Below, one piece after another: positions 57,489 to 64,000 of a DNA stretch of 64,000 nt (its first letter is position 1; each line of letters begins with the position of its first letter). Made by a program: the position numbers and the translations under genes. The notes under the pieces are model-generated. The model did no database searches and was not told the origin of the DNA. It saw only the letters and a list, made by a program, of their open reading frames with translations. Where the stretch lies: NCBI GenBank assembly GCA_016790285.1, contig JAEUPJ010000050.1, positions 155,895 to 219,894 of the forward strand, given 5' to 3'. Source of the DNA: Roseateles sp. Lineage in GTDB: Bacteria > Pseudomonadota > Gammaproteobacteria > Burkholderiales > Burkholderiaceae_C.

Positions 57489-58319
57489 ATGCAGCTGATC
57501 AAGCGCCTCGCCCTCCTGCTCGTCGCGACGCTGGCCCTGGGGCTGGCCGGCTGCTCCAGCCTGACGCTGGCCTACAACCAGCTGCCCCTGCTCGGGGGCC
57601 TCTGGATCGACAGCTACCTCGACCTGGACAGCACCCAGCAAGCCCGCATGAAGGACAAGCTGCGCGCGTGGCAGGCCTGGCACCGCCGCGAGGAGCTGCC
57701 GCAATGGGTGGCGCTGCTGCGCCAGGCGGGCGCGACGCTGGACGACGGCGTCATGACCGCCGACGAACTGCTGGCCCTGGAGCGGGCGGCGCGGGCGAGC
57801 ATGGAGCGCTGTCTGCAGCACGCTGCGCCGCTGGCCGCCCCCGTGCTGGCCGACCTGCGGCCGCAACAGTGGCAGCACCTGCGCAAGCACATGGACGAGA
57901 AGAGCGCCGAATGGCGGGAGCGCAACACCGGCCATGACGGCCAGGTGGAGCGGGGCAAGCGCTACGTCACGACGCTGGAGCGCTGGCTGGGCGACCTGGA
58001 CCGCCCCACGCGCCGCCAGGCCCGCGCCGACGCCGAAGCCTGGCACTTCGACCTCGCGGCCCTCTCGCAGGGGCGCGACACGCGCGAGGCACGCACGCTG
58101 GAGGCCTTGCACGCCTGGGCCCGCCAGGACCTGGCCGGTGGCACCGCCACGCTCATGAAACTCTCGCAGCCGCTGCCCGTCGAGCAGCCCTACCGCGAGG
58201 AGATCATGGCCAGCCTGCTCAAGCTCATCAACGGGCTGGACGCGCAGCAACGCGAGCAGGTCCGCCGCCACTGGGCCGACTGGCAGTCCCAGCTGCGCGC
58301 ACTGCAGACAGCGAGCTAG
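57489..58319 (+). CDS. DUF6279 lipoprotein
   Basis: 276 aa from ATG 57489. The lipobox LGLAGC gives a lipidated N-terminus. The mature protein is nearly all helical, with SLTLAYNQLPLLGGLWIDSY, DLDSTQQARMKDKLRAWQAW and RRHWADWQSQLRALQ. This is the DUF6279 pattern (YNQLPxLxxWxxDxYxxL). The function is unknown. Its stop overlaps the stop of the convergent cytochrome gene within a CTAG tetramer at 58316-58319. Confidence 0.85.
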   Translation: MQLIKRLALLLVATLALGLAGCSSLTLAYNQLPLLGGLWIDSYLDLDSTQQARMKDKLRAWQAWHRREELPQWVALLRQAGATLDDGVMTADELLALERAARASMERCLQHAAPLAAPVLADLRPQQWQHLRKHMDEKSAEWRERNTGHDGQVERGKRYVTTLERWLGDLDRPTRRQARADAEAWHFDLAALSQGRDTREARTLEALHAWARQDLAGGTATLMKLSQPLPVEQPYREEIMASLLKLINGLDAQQREQVRRHWADWQSQLRALQTAS

Positions 58320-59215
58320 CGGCTGCCGGCCGGTTTCGGGGGCAGCGTCAGCAGGAAGGCGTGCAGCCCGCGCAGGTCGACATCGTTGAGCTGCGACAGC
58401 GACGGGAAGGGCATCACCGCAATCGCACTGCCATCGGGCCGCTTGCCGCTCTTCATCATGGCGATGAAGGCCTCGGCACTGGCATAGCCGCCCATCGCCC
58501 CGCCCGGGCCGGGCGTGAGGTTGGCGGCTGCGGGCCAGTCGGGCGGGCCGCCCGGGATCTTGCCGCCGCCGTAACCCGGGCCATGGCAGCCCACGCACAT
58601 CTGCGCCACGTAGCGGCCATGCTCGGCGGTCGGCCCCTCGGGCACCGGCGCGGCGGGTGGCAGGCGGTGGTCGATCTTGGCCGCGGCGTCCTGGATCAGC
58701 CCGAGGCCGTAGAGCACGCGCACGGGCGGCGGCAGCTGCAGCACGGCGGCCTGGCCGGCGACGGGCGGCATCTGCTTCATGAAGGCGACGAGGGCGCCGA
58801 CGTCGGCGTCGGTGAGGCGGTTGTAGTCCTCGCTGGGCATGATCATCAGCGCGCGGCCCTCGGGCGTCACGCCGTGGCGGATGGCCCGCACCCAGTCTTC
58901 CACGCGGTAAGCCGCCGTGAGCGACCCCGGCCCGGGGCTGATGTGCGGCGCCACGACGAGCAGCCCGCCGCCGTCGATGGCCTTGTGGCCGCCGCCGTCG
59001 GCGCCATGGCACTCGGCGCAGCCGCGCGAGTTGAAGAGGTAGCGCCCGCGCTCGATAGCCGCGGCATCGGTGGGCAGGGCGACGGCGGCCACGGGGACAT
59101 CCACGCGCCGCTTCATCTTGCGCTCGGCCTGCATCCAGCCGAAGGCGGCCACGGCGGCGATGAGCAGCACCAGAGCGCCCAGGGCGATGCCCAGCCATTT
59201 CAGGAACTTGACCAT
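58316..59215 (-). CDS. membrane-anchored dihaem cytochrome c
   Basis: 299 aa from ATG 59215. An N-terminal transmembrane anchor (about 8-27) is followed by two cytochrome c domains with haem motifs CAECH and CVGCH and likely axial Met in ALMIMPSEDY and IAVMPFPSLS. It transfers electrons in the periplasm; partners cannot be identified here. It follows the permease genes by 41 bp on the same strand, so it may be read from the MacB-type operon. Confidence 0.88.
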   Translation of the reverse strand: MVKFLKWLGIALGALVLLIAAVAAFGWMQAERKMKRRVDVPVAAVALPTDAAAIERGRYLFNSRGCAECHGADGGGHKAIDGGGLLVVAPHISPGPGSLTAAYRVEDWVRAIRHGVTPEGRALMIMPSEDYNRLTDADVGALVAFMKQMPPVAGQAAVLQLPPPVRVLYGLGLIQDAAAKIDHRLPPAAPVPEGPTAEHGRYVAQMCVGCHGPGYGGGKIPGGPPDWPAAANLTPGPGGAMGGYASAEAFIAMMKSGKRPDGSAIAVMPFPSLSQLNDVDLRGLHAFLLTLPPKPAGSR

Positions 59216-59256
59216 GTCGTGGATCCCCCCGGCCAACGAGCCGGCCGGATGATGGC

Positions 59257-60483
59257 TCAGCTGCGCAAGGCCGCCACCGGGGACAAACGCGCGGCCCGAC
59301 GCGCGGGCGCCCACACGGCCAGCTGCCCGAGCAGCCACAGCGACACCGCACCGGCGGGGAGGTAGGCCCAGGGCAGGCGCGGCAGCTCGTAGCTCTGCAT
59401 GAGCAGCTGGCTCAGGCCCCAGGCGGCACCCAGGCCGATCAGCACGCCGGTCGTCGTGAGCAGCAGGTTCTCCAGCTGGAAGTAGCGCAGGATCTGCTGC
59501 TCGGTCGCGCCGAGTGCGCGGCGCGTGCCGATCATGCGGGTGCGCTGCTGCACCCAGAAGCTGGCCAGGCCGACGATGCCCATGGCCGTGACGAGCAGCA
59601 GGCACAGGCACACGCCGCCCATCAGCCAGGCCATGGCGCGGTCCTGGGCGTAGAACTGGGCGCGCATCTGCTTGACCGTGCGTGCCTGCGTGACCACGCG
59701 TCCCTGGTCGCCCGCCTCCAGCACGGCCGTGGCGGCCTTGATGACGCGATCGAGCTGGCCCGGCTCGGCGCGCAGGATGTACGAGCCGCCGCCGCGCAAC
59801 GGCAGGATCATGGCCGCACCGCTGCCGTCGCCGCCGCGGGCGCGATGCAGCTGCGTGTGGGTCAGCGTCTCGACGACACCGATGATGGTCGACGGCGAGC
59901 GCCCGAACACGTACACGCGCTGCCCCACCGCCGAGCGGCCGGGGAAGAACTTGTCGGCCATGACCTTGTTGACGATGAGCTGGCCGATGACGGGGTCGGG
60001 CACGCTGAAGGCCTGGTAGCCGTCCAGGATCTCGTCGGCGGTGAAGTTGCGACCTTCCAGCAGCTTGAGCCCGAAGGCGGGGATCATCTGCTCGTCGGCT
60101 GCGTACTGCGCGGCCGTGACGCGCGTGCCCTTGTAGTCGGGCTCCATCGACACGCCGCTGTTGTTGCTGTTGTTGCCATAGACGATCTGGTTGACCACCG
60201 TGACCGCCTTGACGCCGGGCACGGCACGCAGCCGCATGGCGTCCTCCGCCACGATGCCGGCGGTGCGCTCCGGCGGCTGCGGCTTGCTGCCCCGCAGGTT
60301 GAGTACGGCCATCTCCGACTCGGCCAGGCCGCTGTCGGTCTGCAGCGCCTCCACGCGGGTCTGGATGAGGTGCAGCGCGTTGGTGACGATGGCGCAGGTC
60401 AGCGCCACCTCCAGCACGATGAGCCCCGCGGCAATGCGGTGCCGCCGCAGCGTGGAGAGGATGGGTACGAGGTCTTTGAACAT
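59257..60483 (-). CDS. FtsX-like permease of a MacB-type export system (second copy)
   Basis: 408 aa. TM1 near 17-38, a large periplasmic MacB_PCD domain, then three C-terminal helices (LMGGVCLCLLLVTAMGIVGL; ENLLLTTTGVLIGLGAAWGL; YLPAGAVSLWLLGQLAVW). The cytoplasmic coupling motif reads IGTRRALGATEQQILRYF. It pairs with the permease at 60483; two different half-permeases and one ATPase are predicted. Its start overlaps the stop of the previous gene by one base. Confidence 0.88.
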   Translation of the reverse strand: MFKDLVPILSTLRRHRIAAGLIVLEVALTCAIVTNALHLIQTRVEALQTDSGLAESEMAVLNLRGSKPQPPERTAGIVAEDAMRLRAVPGVKAVTVVNQIVYGNNSNNSGVSMEPDYKGTRVTAAQYAADEQMIPAFGLKLLEGRNFTADEILDGYQAFSVPDPVIGQLIVNKVMADKFFPGRSAVGQRVYVFGRSPSTIIGVVETLTHTQLHRARGGDGSGAAMILPLRGGGSYILRAEPGQLDRVIKAATAVLEAGDQGRVVTQARTVKQMRAQFYAQDRAMAWLMGGVCLCLLLVTAMGIVGLASFWVQQRTRMIGTRRALGATEQQILRYFQLENLLLTTTGVLIGLGAAWGLSQLLMQSYELPRLPWAYLPAGAVSLWLLGQLAVWAPARRAARLSPVAALRS

Positions 60484-61790
60484 CACTGCACCTTCAGTTG
60501 CAGGGCGGGCGTGACGAGCGCAGCGCGCCACGCAGGCAGCAGGCCGGCGATGAGGCTGGCCAGCAGCGCCAGGCCCAGGGTCAGGGCCAGCATGGACGCG
60601 TCCAGCTCGGCCAGGCGGGCGTAGTCATTGGGGCTCTGGCGCACCAGCCACAGGCCACCCTGGGCGAACAGCAGGCCCAGCAGCGCGCCGGCCATGCCCA
60701 GCAGCCCGGCCTCGACGACGAACTGCCCGAAGATGTCGCCGCGCGTGGCGCCCAACGCCCGGCGCACGCCGATCTCGCCGCTGCGGCGCAGCGTCTTGGC
60801 CAGCAGCAGGCCCACCATGTTGACCACGCACACCGCCAGGAAGCCGAAGGCCAGCCAGGTCTGCAGCCGCACGTCGGCCGGCAGCACCTTCTGTGCACCC
60901 AGCCACTCCATGACGTTGCGCAGCCGCACATTGGTCGGGCGCTCGAAACGTCCGGCCTTGCGCTGCGCCTCGGAGTAGGCGACGAGGTAGTCGCGGTAGG
61001 CCGCGGCGTCCTCGGGTTTGTCGAACTCGACCCAGTACTGGATCCACGAGCAGCTCGCGTTCAGGTCGAGCGAGCTGCCGCCGTTGGCGCCCTTGCCCCA
61101 GCAGTCCATGTTGCCCCAGTGGCCCATCTTGAGGGCCATGGCGGTGGAGAACGGCAGGTAGAAGTCTTCGGTTTCGGTGTAGCTGCCCAGCGTCAGGTCC
61201 CAGAAGTGCGGCTGCACCTTCCAGGGCTTGAGCACGCCGACGATGCGCAGCGGCTGGCCGCGCACGATGACCTCGCGGCCCAGGCTGTTGGCGCCGCCGA
61301 AGAGCTTCTCGTTGAGCGCGGCGGAGATGACGGCCACGCGCGCCTCGGCCTCGTCGTCGGCCGCGTTCCAGCCGCCGCCGTATTGCCACGGCGCGTCGAA
61401 CATCGCGAAGAAGTCCGCCGAGGTCATGCGCACGCTCGAGAAGATCGGCTTGGTGTGCCCCTCGGGCAGCCCCACCGAGGTGTTGAAGCCGCTGGACATG
61501 ACCTGGCGCGGCGCCTTGCGGTCGCGCAGCAGCGCGGTGGCGTCGTAGCGCGTGAGGTCGAAGGTGGGCTCCTGGCCGGTCTGCCAGCCGACCATGTCAC
61601 CGGCGTCGAGCTGCACGTTGAACAGCCGCGCGCTCTTGTGCGCAATGGGGTCGCCGGAGAGCACGTGGTAGACGGTCAGCGTCGTCATGCAGGCGCCAAT
61701 GCCCAGGGCCAGGGCCAGCACCATCAAGGCTGACAGGCCCTTGGCCGCGCGCGTGTTGCGCCAGGCGAGTTCGAGGTAGTGAAGGAACAT
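60483..61790 (-). CDS. FtsX-like permease of a MacB-type export system (first copy)
   Basis: 435 aa. TM1 near 18-42 ([20 protein letters not shown]), a ~250-residue periplasmic domain with [15 protein letters not shown] and [11 protein letters not shown], and three C-terminal helices. The coupling motif is [20 protein letters not shown]. It differs clearly from its neighbour, so they are diverged paralogues forming a heterodimer. Stop of the TolC gene overlaps its start by one base. Confidence 0.88.
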   Translation of the reverse strand: MFLHYLELAWRNTRAAKGLSALMVLALALGIGACMTTLTVYHVLSGDPIAHKSARLFNVQLDAGDMVGWQTGQEPTFDLTRYDATALLRDRKAPRQVMSSGFNTSVGLPEGHTKPIFSSVRMTSADFFAMFDAPWQYGGGWNAADDEAEARVAVISAALNEKLFGGANSLGREVIVRGQPLRIVGVLKPWKVQPHFWDLTLGSYTETEDFYLPFSTAMALKMGHWGNMDCWGKGANGGSSLDLNASCSWIQYWVEFDKPEDAAAYRDYLVAYSEAQRKAGRFERPTNVRLRNVMEWLGAQKVLPADVRLQTWLAFGFLAVCVVNMVGLLLAKTLRRSGEIGVRRALGATRGDIFGQFVVEAGLLGMAGALLGLLFAQGGLWLVRQSPNDYARLAELDASMLALTLGLALLASLIAGLLPAWRAALVTPALQLKVQ

Positions 61791-63091
61791 CAGGGCTTCT
61801 CCAGCAGGGCGTTCACGGCGGCCAGTTCGGTGTCGCCGAGCGAGCCGGCGGCCTGGTGCAGGGCCAGCAGGGCCAGCACATGGCGATGGCGGGCCTGGGT
61901 CTGGGCGTTCTGCGCGCCGGCCAGGGTCTGGATGGCGAGCAGCAGGTCGGTCGTGCTGCGGGTGCCCAGCGTCAGACCGGTGCGGGTGGCTTCGAGCGCG
62001 CGCTCGGCGGCTTCCACGGCCACCTGTGTGGAGCGCAGCTGCGCCTCGCCCTGGCCCACGGCCAGGTGCTGGGCGCGCACGTCGCGCAGCACGGCGCGGC
62101 GGCCTGCCTCCAGCTGTTCGCGTGCGGCGTCGCGCTGGAAGCCCGCACGGTCGGCCGCGGCAGCCACCGCACCGCCGGCAAACAGGGGCACGGTCAGGCG
62201 CAAGCCGACGAGCGTGGGCGTGCGGCCCGCATCGAAGGCCGAAACGGCGTCTCCGCGGCGCTGGGTCGTGTCCACGCCCAGGCTGAGCGTGGGCAGGTGG
62301 CCGGCGCGCGCCGCCGAGATGCGCTGCTCGCTGGCCTGCACGTCCAGCTGCAGGGCGCGCAGCTCCGGGTTGGCCTGCAGGGCACGCTGGCCCCAGGCCT
62401 CGGCGTCGTCGGGCAGCGGCTGCGCGGCGAGGTCGCGTCGCAGCGGCTGCAGCGCGGCGGGAGCCGTGCCGGTGAGCTGGGCCAGGGCCTCGCGGGCATC
62501 GGCCACGGCGAGCTCGGCGGCGAGCGTGTTGCCGCGTGCAAGCTCCCGGTAGGCGCGGGACTGGTCGGCCTCGACCTGCGCCGACAGACCCGCCTTGAAG
62601 CGCGACTCGGCCTCGCTCACCTGGCGGGCGAAGGCCTCCTCGTTGGCCCGCGCCGTGGCGAGCTGGGCCTGGGCCGACAGCAGCCCGAAGTAGGCGTCGG
62701 CCACGCGGGCACGCGCCGCCTGCTCGGCCGCCGCGAGCCGCGCCGATTGCGCGGAGGCGAGGCTGCGGCTGGCGTCCCATTCACGCAGGGCGGCCAGGTC
62801 GAACAGCGGCTGGCTGAGGCTGCTGGTGGTGACGCGGCTGCGCCCGCCCCCGGCGTTCTCACGCTGCTCGCTGGCCTGCACGCTCCACTGCGGCAGCAGC
62901 GCGGCACGGGCCTCGCGGGCGGCGGCGTCCTGCGCGCCGCTGTAGGCCGCGGCCTGGCGCAGCAGCGGGTCGGCCGCGCGGGCCTGGGCCCAGACCTGCA
63001 GCAGGTCGTCGGCCCGCGCAGCACCGGCGGCGAGCCATGCCAGCAGCGCAAGCAGGGGGATGCGACGTCGCAGTGGGCGCATGCCGGTCAC
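61790..63091 (-). CDS. TolC-family outer-membrane channel
   Basis: 433 aa from GTG 63091 (ATG 63082 also possible). Signal peptide ends AARA; four long coiled-coil segments are evident ([60 protein letters not shown]). The GxRSTTDLL pattern is typical of TolC-type channels. It overlaps the ATPase gene by 4 bp (GTGA). No membrane-fusion adaptor is in the visible operon. Confidence 0.9.
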   Translation of the reverse strand: MTGMRPLRRRIPLLALLAWLAAGAARADDLLQVWAQARAADPLLRQAAAYSGAQDAAAREARAALLPQWSVQASEQRENAGGGRSRVTTSSLSQPLFDLAALREWDASRSLASAQSARLAAAEQAARARVADAYFGLLSAQAQLATARANEEAFARQVSEAESRFKAGLSAQVEADQSRAYRELARGNTLAAELAVADAREALAQLTGTAPAALQPLRRDLAAQPLPDDAEAWGQRALQANPELRALQLDVQASEQRISAARAGHLPTLSLGVDTTQRRGDAVSAFDAGRTPTLVGLRLTVPLFAGGAVAAAADRAGFQRDAAREQLEAGRRAVLRDVRAQHLAVGQGEAQLRSTQVAVEAAERALEATRTGLTLGTRSTTDLLLAIQTLAGAQNAQTQARHRHVLALLALHQAAGSLGDTELAAVNALLEKP

Positions 63092-63783
63092 GCGGCCATG
63101 GCCGTGTTGAGCTCGGCGGCGAGGTCCACCACCTGGCCGTCGATGACGTGCACATTGCGCTGGGCGCGCGCGGCCAGCTGCGGGTCGTGCGTGACCATGA
63201 CGATGGTCGCGCCGTCGCGGTGCAGTTCCTCCAGCAGCTCCATGACGCTGCGGGCCATGGCGCTGTCGAGGTTGCCGGTGGGCTCGTCGGCGAGCAGCAG
63301 GCGCGGCTCGCCGGCCAGCGCGCGGGCAATCGCCACGCGCTGCTGCTGGCCGCCGGAAAGTTCTGCCGGGTAGTGCTTGGCCCGCGCCGACAGGCCCACG
63401 CGGGCCAGGGCATCGGCCGCGCGCTTCCTGCGCTCGGCGCCGTTCATGCCCCGGTAACGCAGCGGGACCTCGATGTTGTCGAGCACGCTGAGGTCGGGGA
63501 TGAGGTTGAAGGCCTGGAAGATGAAGCCGATCTTCTGGTTGCGGATGCGCGAGCGCTCGCCGTCGCCCATGCGGCTGACGTCGATGCCATCGAGCTTGTA
63601 GGTGCCGGCGCTGAAGGCTTCGAGCAGGCCGGCGATGGTCAGGAAGGTGGTCTTGCCGGAGCCGGACGGGCCGGTCACGGCGACGAATTCGCCTTCGTTG
63701 ACGGTGAGGTTGAAGTCGCGCAGGGCGTAGGTCTCGACCATTTCGGTGCGGTAGACCTTCTGCAGTTTTTCCATGTGGAGCAT
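63088..63783 (-). CDS. MacB/LolD-type ABC transporter ATPase
   Basis: 231 aa. Walker [10 protein letters not shown] (38-46), signature [15 protein letters not shown], Walker [14 protein letters not shown], and the H-loop THDPQLAAR. It follows the MacB/LolD/FtsE group. ATG 63783 is preceded by AGGAG. First gene of the export operon (ATPase - TolC - permease - permease). The substrate may be a peptide, lipoprotein or antibiotic, and is not readable. Confidence 0.93.
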   Translation of the reverse strand: MLHMEKLQKVYRTEMVETYALRDFNLTVNEGEFVAVTGPSGSGKTTFLTIAGLLEAFSAGTYKLDGIDVSRMGDGERSRIRNQKIGFIFQAFNLIPDLSVLDNIEVPLRYRGMNGAERRKRAADALARVGLSARAKHYPAELSGGQQQRVAIARALAGEPRLLLADEPTGNLDSAMARSVMELLEELHRDGATIVMVTHDPQLAARAQRNVHVIDGQVVDLAAELNTAMAA

Positions 63784-63892
63784 GGGGTTCTCCTAGCGTT
63801 GTGTTCGGGTGGCGTGGACGGCGGTGCTTTGTGTGGGGGCTTTTGCGTGGAGCCTTTGGACTCGGTGCACCGTGCCGGGACGTCGCCCCGGC

Positions 63893-63939
63893 GGGCGACC
63901 TTCTTTTTGAGCGACCAAAAAGAAGGCAAAAAGTCGCCC
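63893..63939. repeat. dispersed betaproteobacterial hairpin repeat
   Basis: CCTTCTTTTT (63899-63908) pairs with AAAAAGAAGG (63917-63926) around an 8-base loop. The outer GGGCGAC (63893-63899) pairs with GTCGCCC (63933-63939). Hairpins of this sort recur in Burkholderiales intergenic regions. On either strand it could act as a terminator. Confidence 0.7.
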
Positions 63940-64000
63940 CCGTTCCGTCCGGCCCTTTGCTTCGCAGCGGGCTGCCCTGCGCTGCTCAGGCCTTGAGGGC

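Overview
The window reads as high-GC Burkholderiales (Betaproteobacteria) DNA, probably from the Rubrivivax/Leptothrix/Ideonella/Roseateles neighbourhood. The evidence is the betaproteobacterial gene set (xerC-DUF484-dapF-lpxL beside metK, a PhaM-type granule protein, glcDEF), two PEP-CTERM proteins, and a dispersed hairpin repeat near the right edge. The genus is inference; no rRNA marker is present.

The window has two parts. From about 1 to 34,036 it is accessory DNA. A copper/silver resistance island fills 0.4-20.3 kb: a CopRS/CusRS-type two-component system; small Cys/His-rich periplasmic proteins; a lipoprotein efflux channel; a Tat-exported multicopper oxidase; a cupredoxin; DUF411 and CusF-like metal-binding proteins; a CPx-type copper ATPase behind a MerR/CueR-type promoter; a complete CusCBA-type RND pump; a DUF305 protein; and a DUF4396-multicopper oxidase fusion interrupted by one in-frame TGA. 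An IS21-type element (20,620-23,156) follows. Next come an operon of a spondin-domain PEP-CTERM protein with a second two-component system, an antiporter-ybdK-marR operon, an OmpA-like lipoprotein, a ClC channel and another Na+/H+-type antiporter. This part ends in 20-bp-spaced repeats whose outer tip lies 24 bp past the glmS stop codon. That is the position and architecture expected of a Tn7-like transposon end at attTn7.

From glmS (34,061) rightwards the content is chromosomal housekeeping: glmS, a divergent Lrp/AsnC regulator, a secreted PEP-CTERM serine protease, a hybrid histidine kinase, rlmI, a probable outer-membrane protein, the tightly overlapping lpxL-dapF-DUF484-xerC operon, metK with a structured leader, a chemoreceptor, glcDEF glycolate oxidase, PHA-granule and envelope proteins, a dihaem cytochrome c, and a MacB-type export operon (ATPase, TolC, two FtsX-like permeases).

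In the copper island the parts form a plausible full pathway. Periplasmic copper would be sensed by the kinase, cytoplasmic copper by a CueR-like regulator encoded elsewhere. The ATPase would move copper out of the cytoplasm. Cupredoxin, CusF-like and DUF411 proteins would buffer it, the oxidases would oxidise Cu(I), and CusCBA would export it. The strongest leads for follow-up are the in-frame TGA at a presumed conserved Cys position of the DUF4396-oxidase fusion, and the Tn7-like end at glmS.
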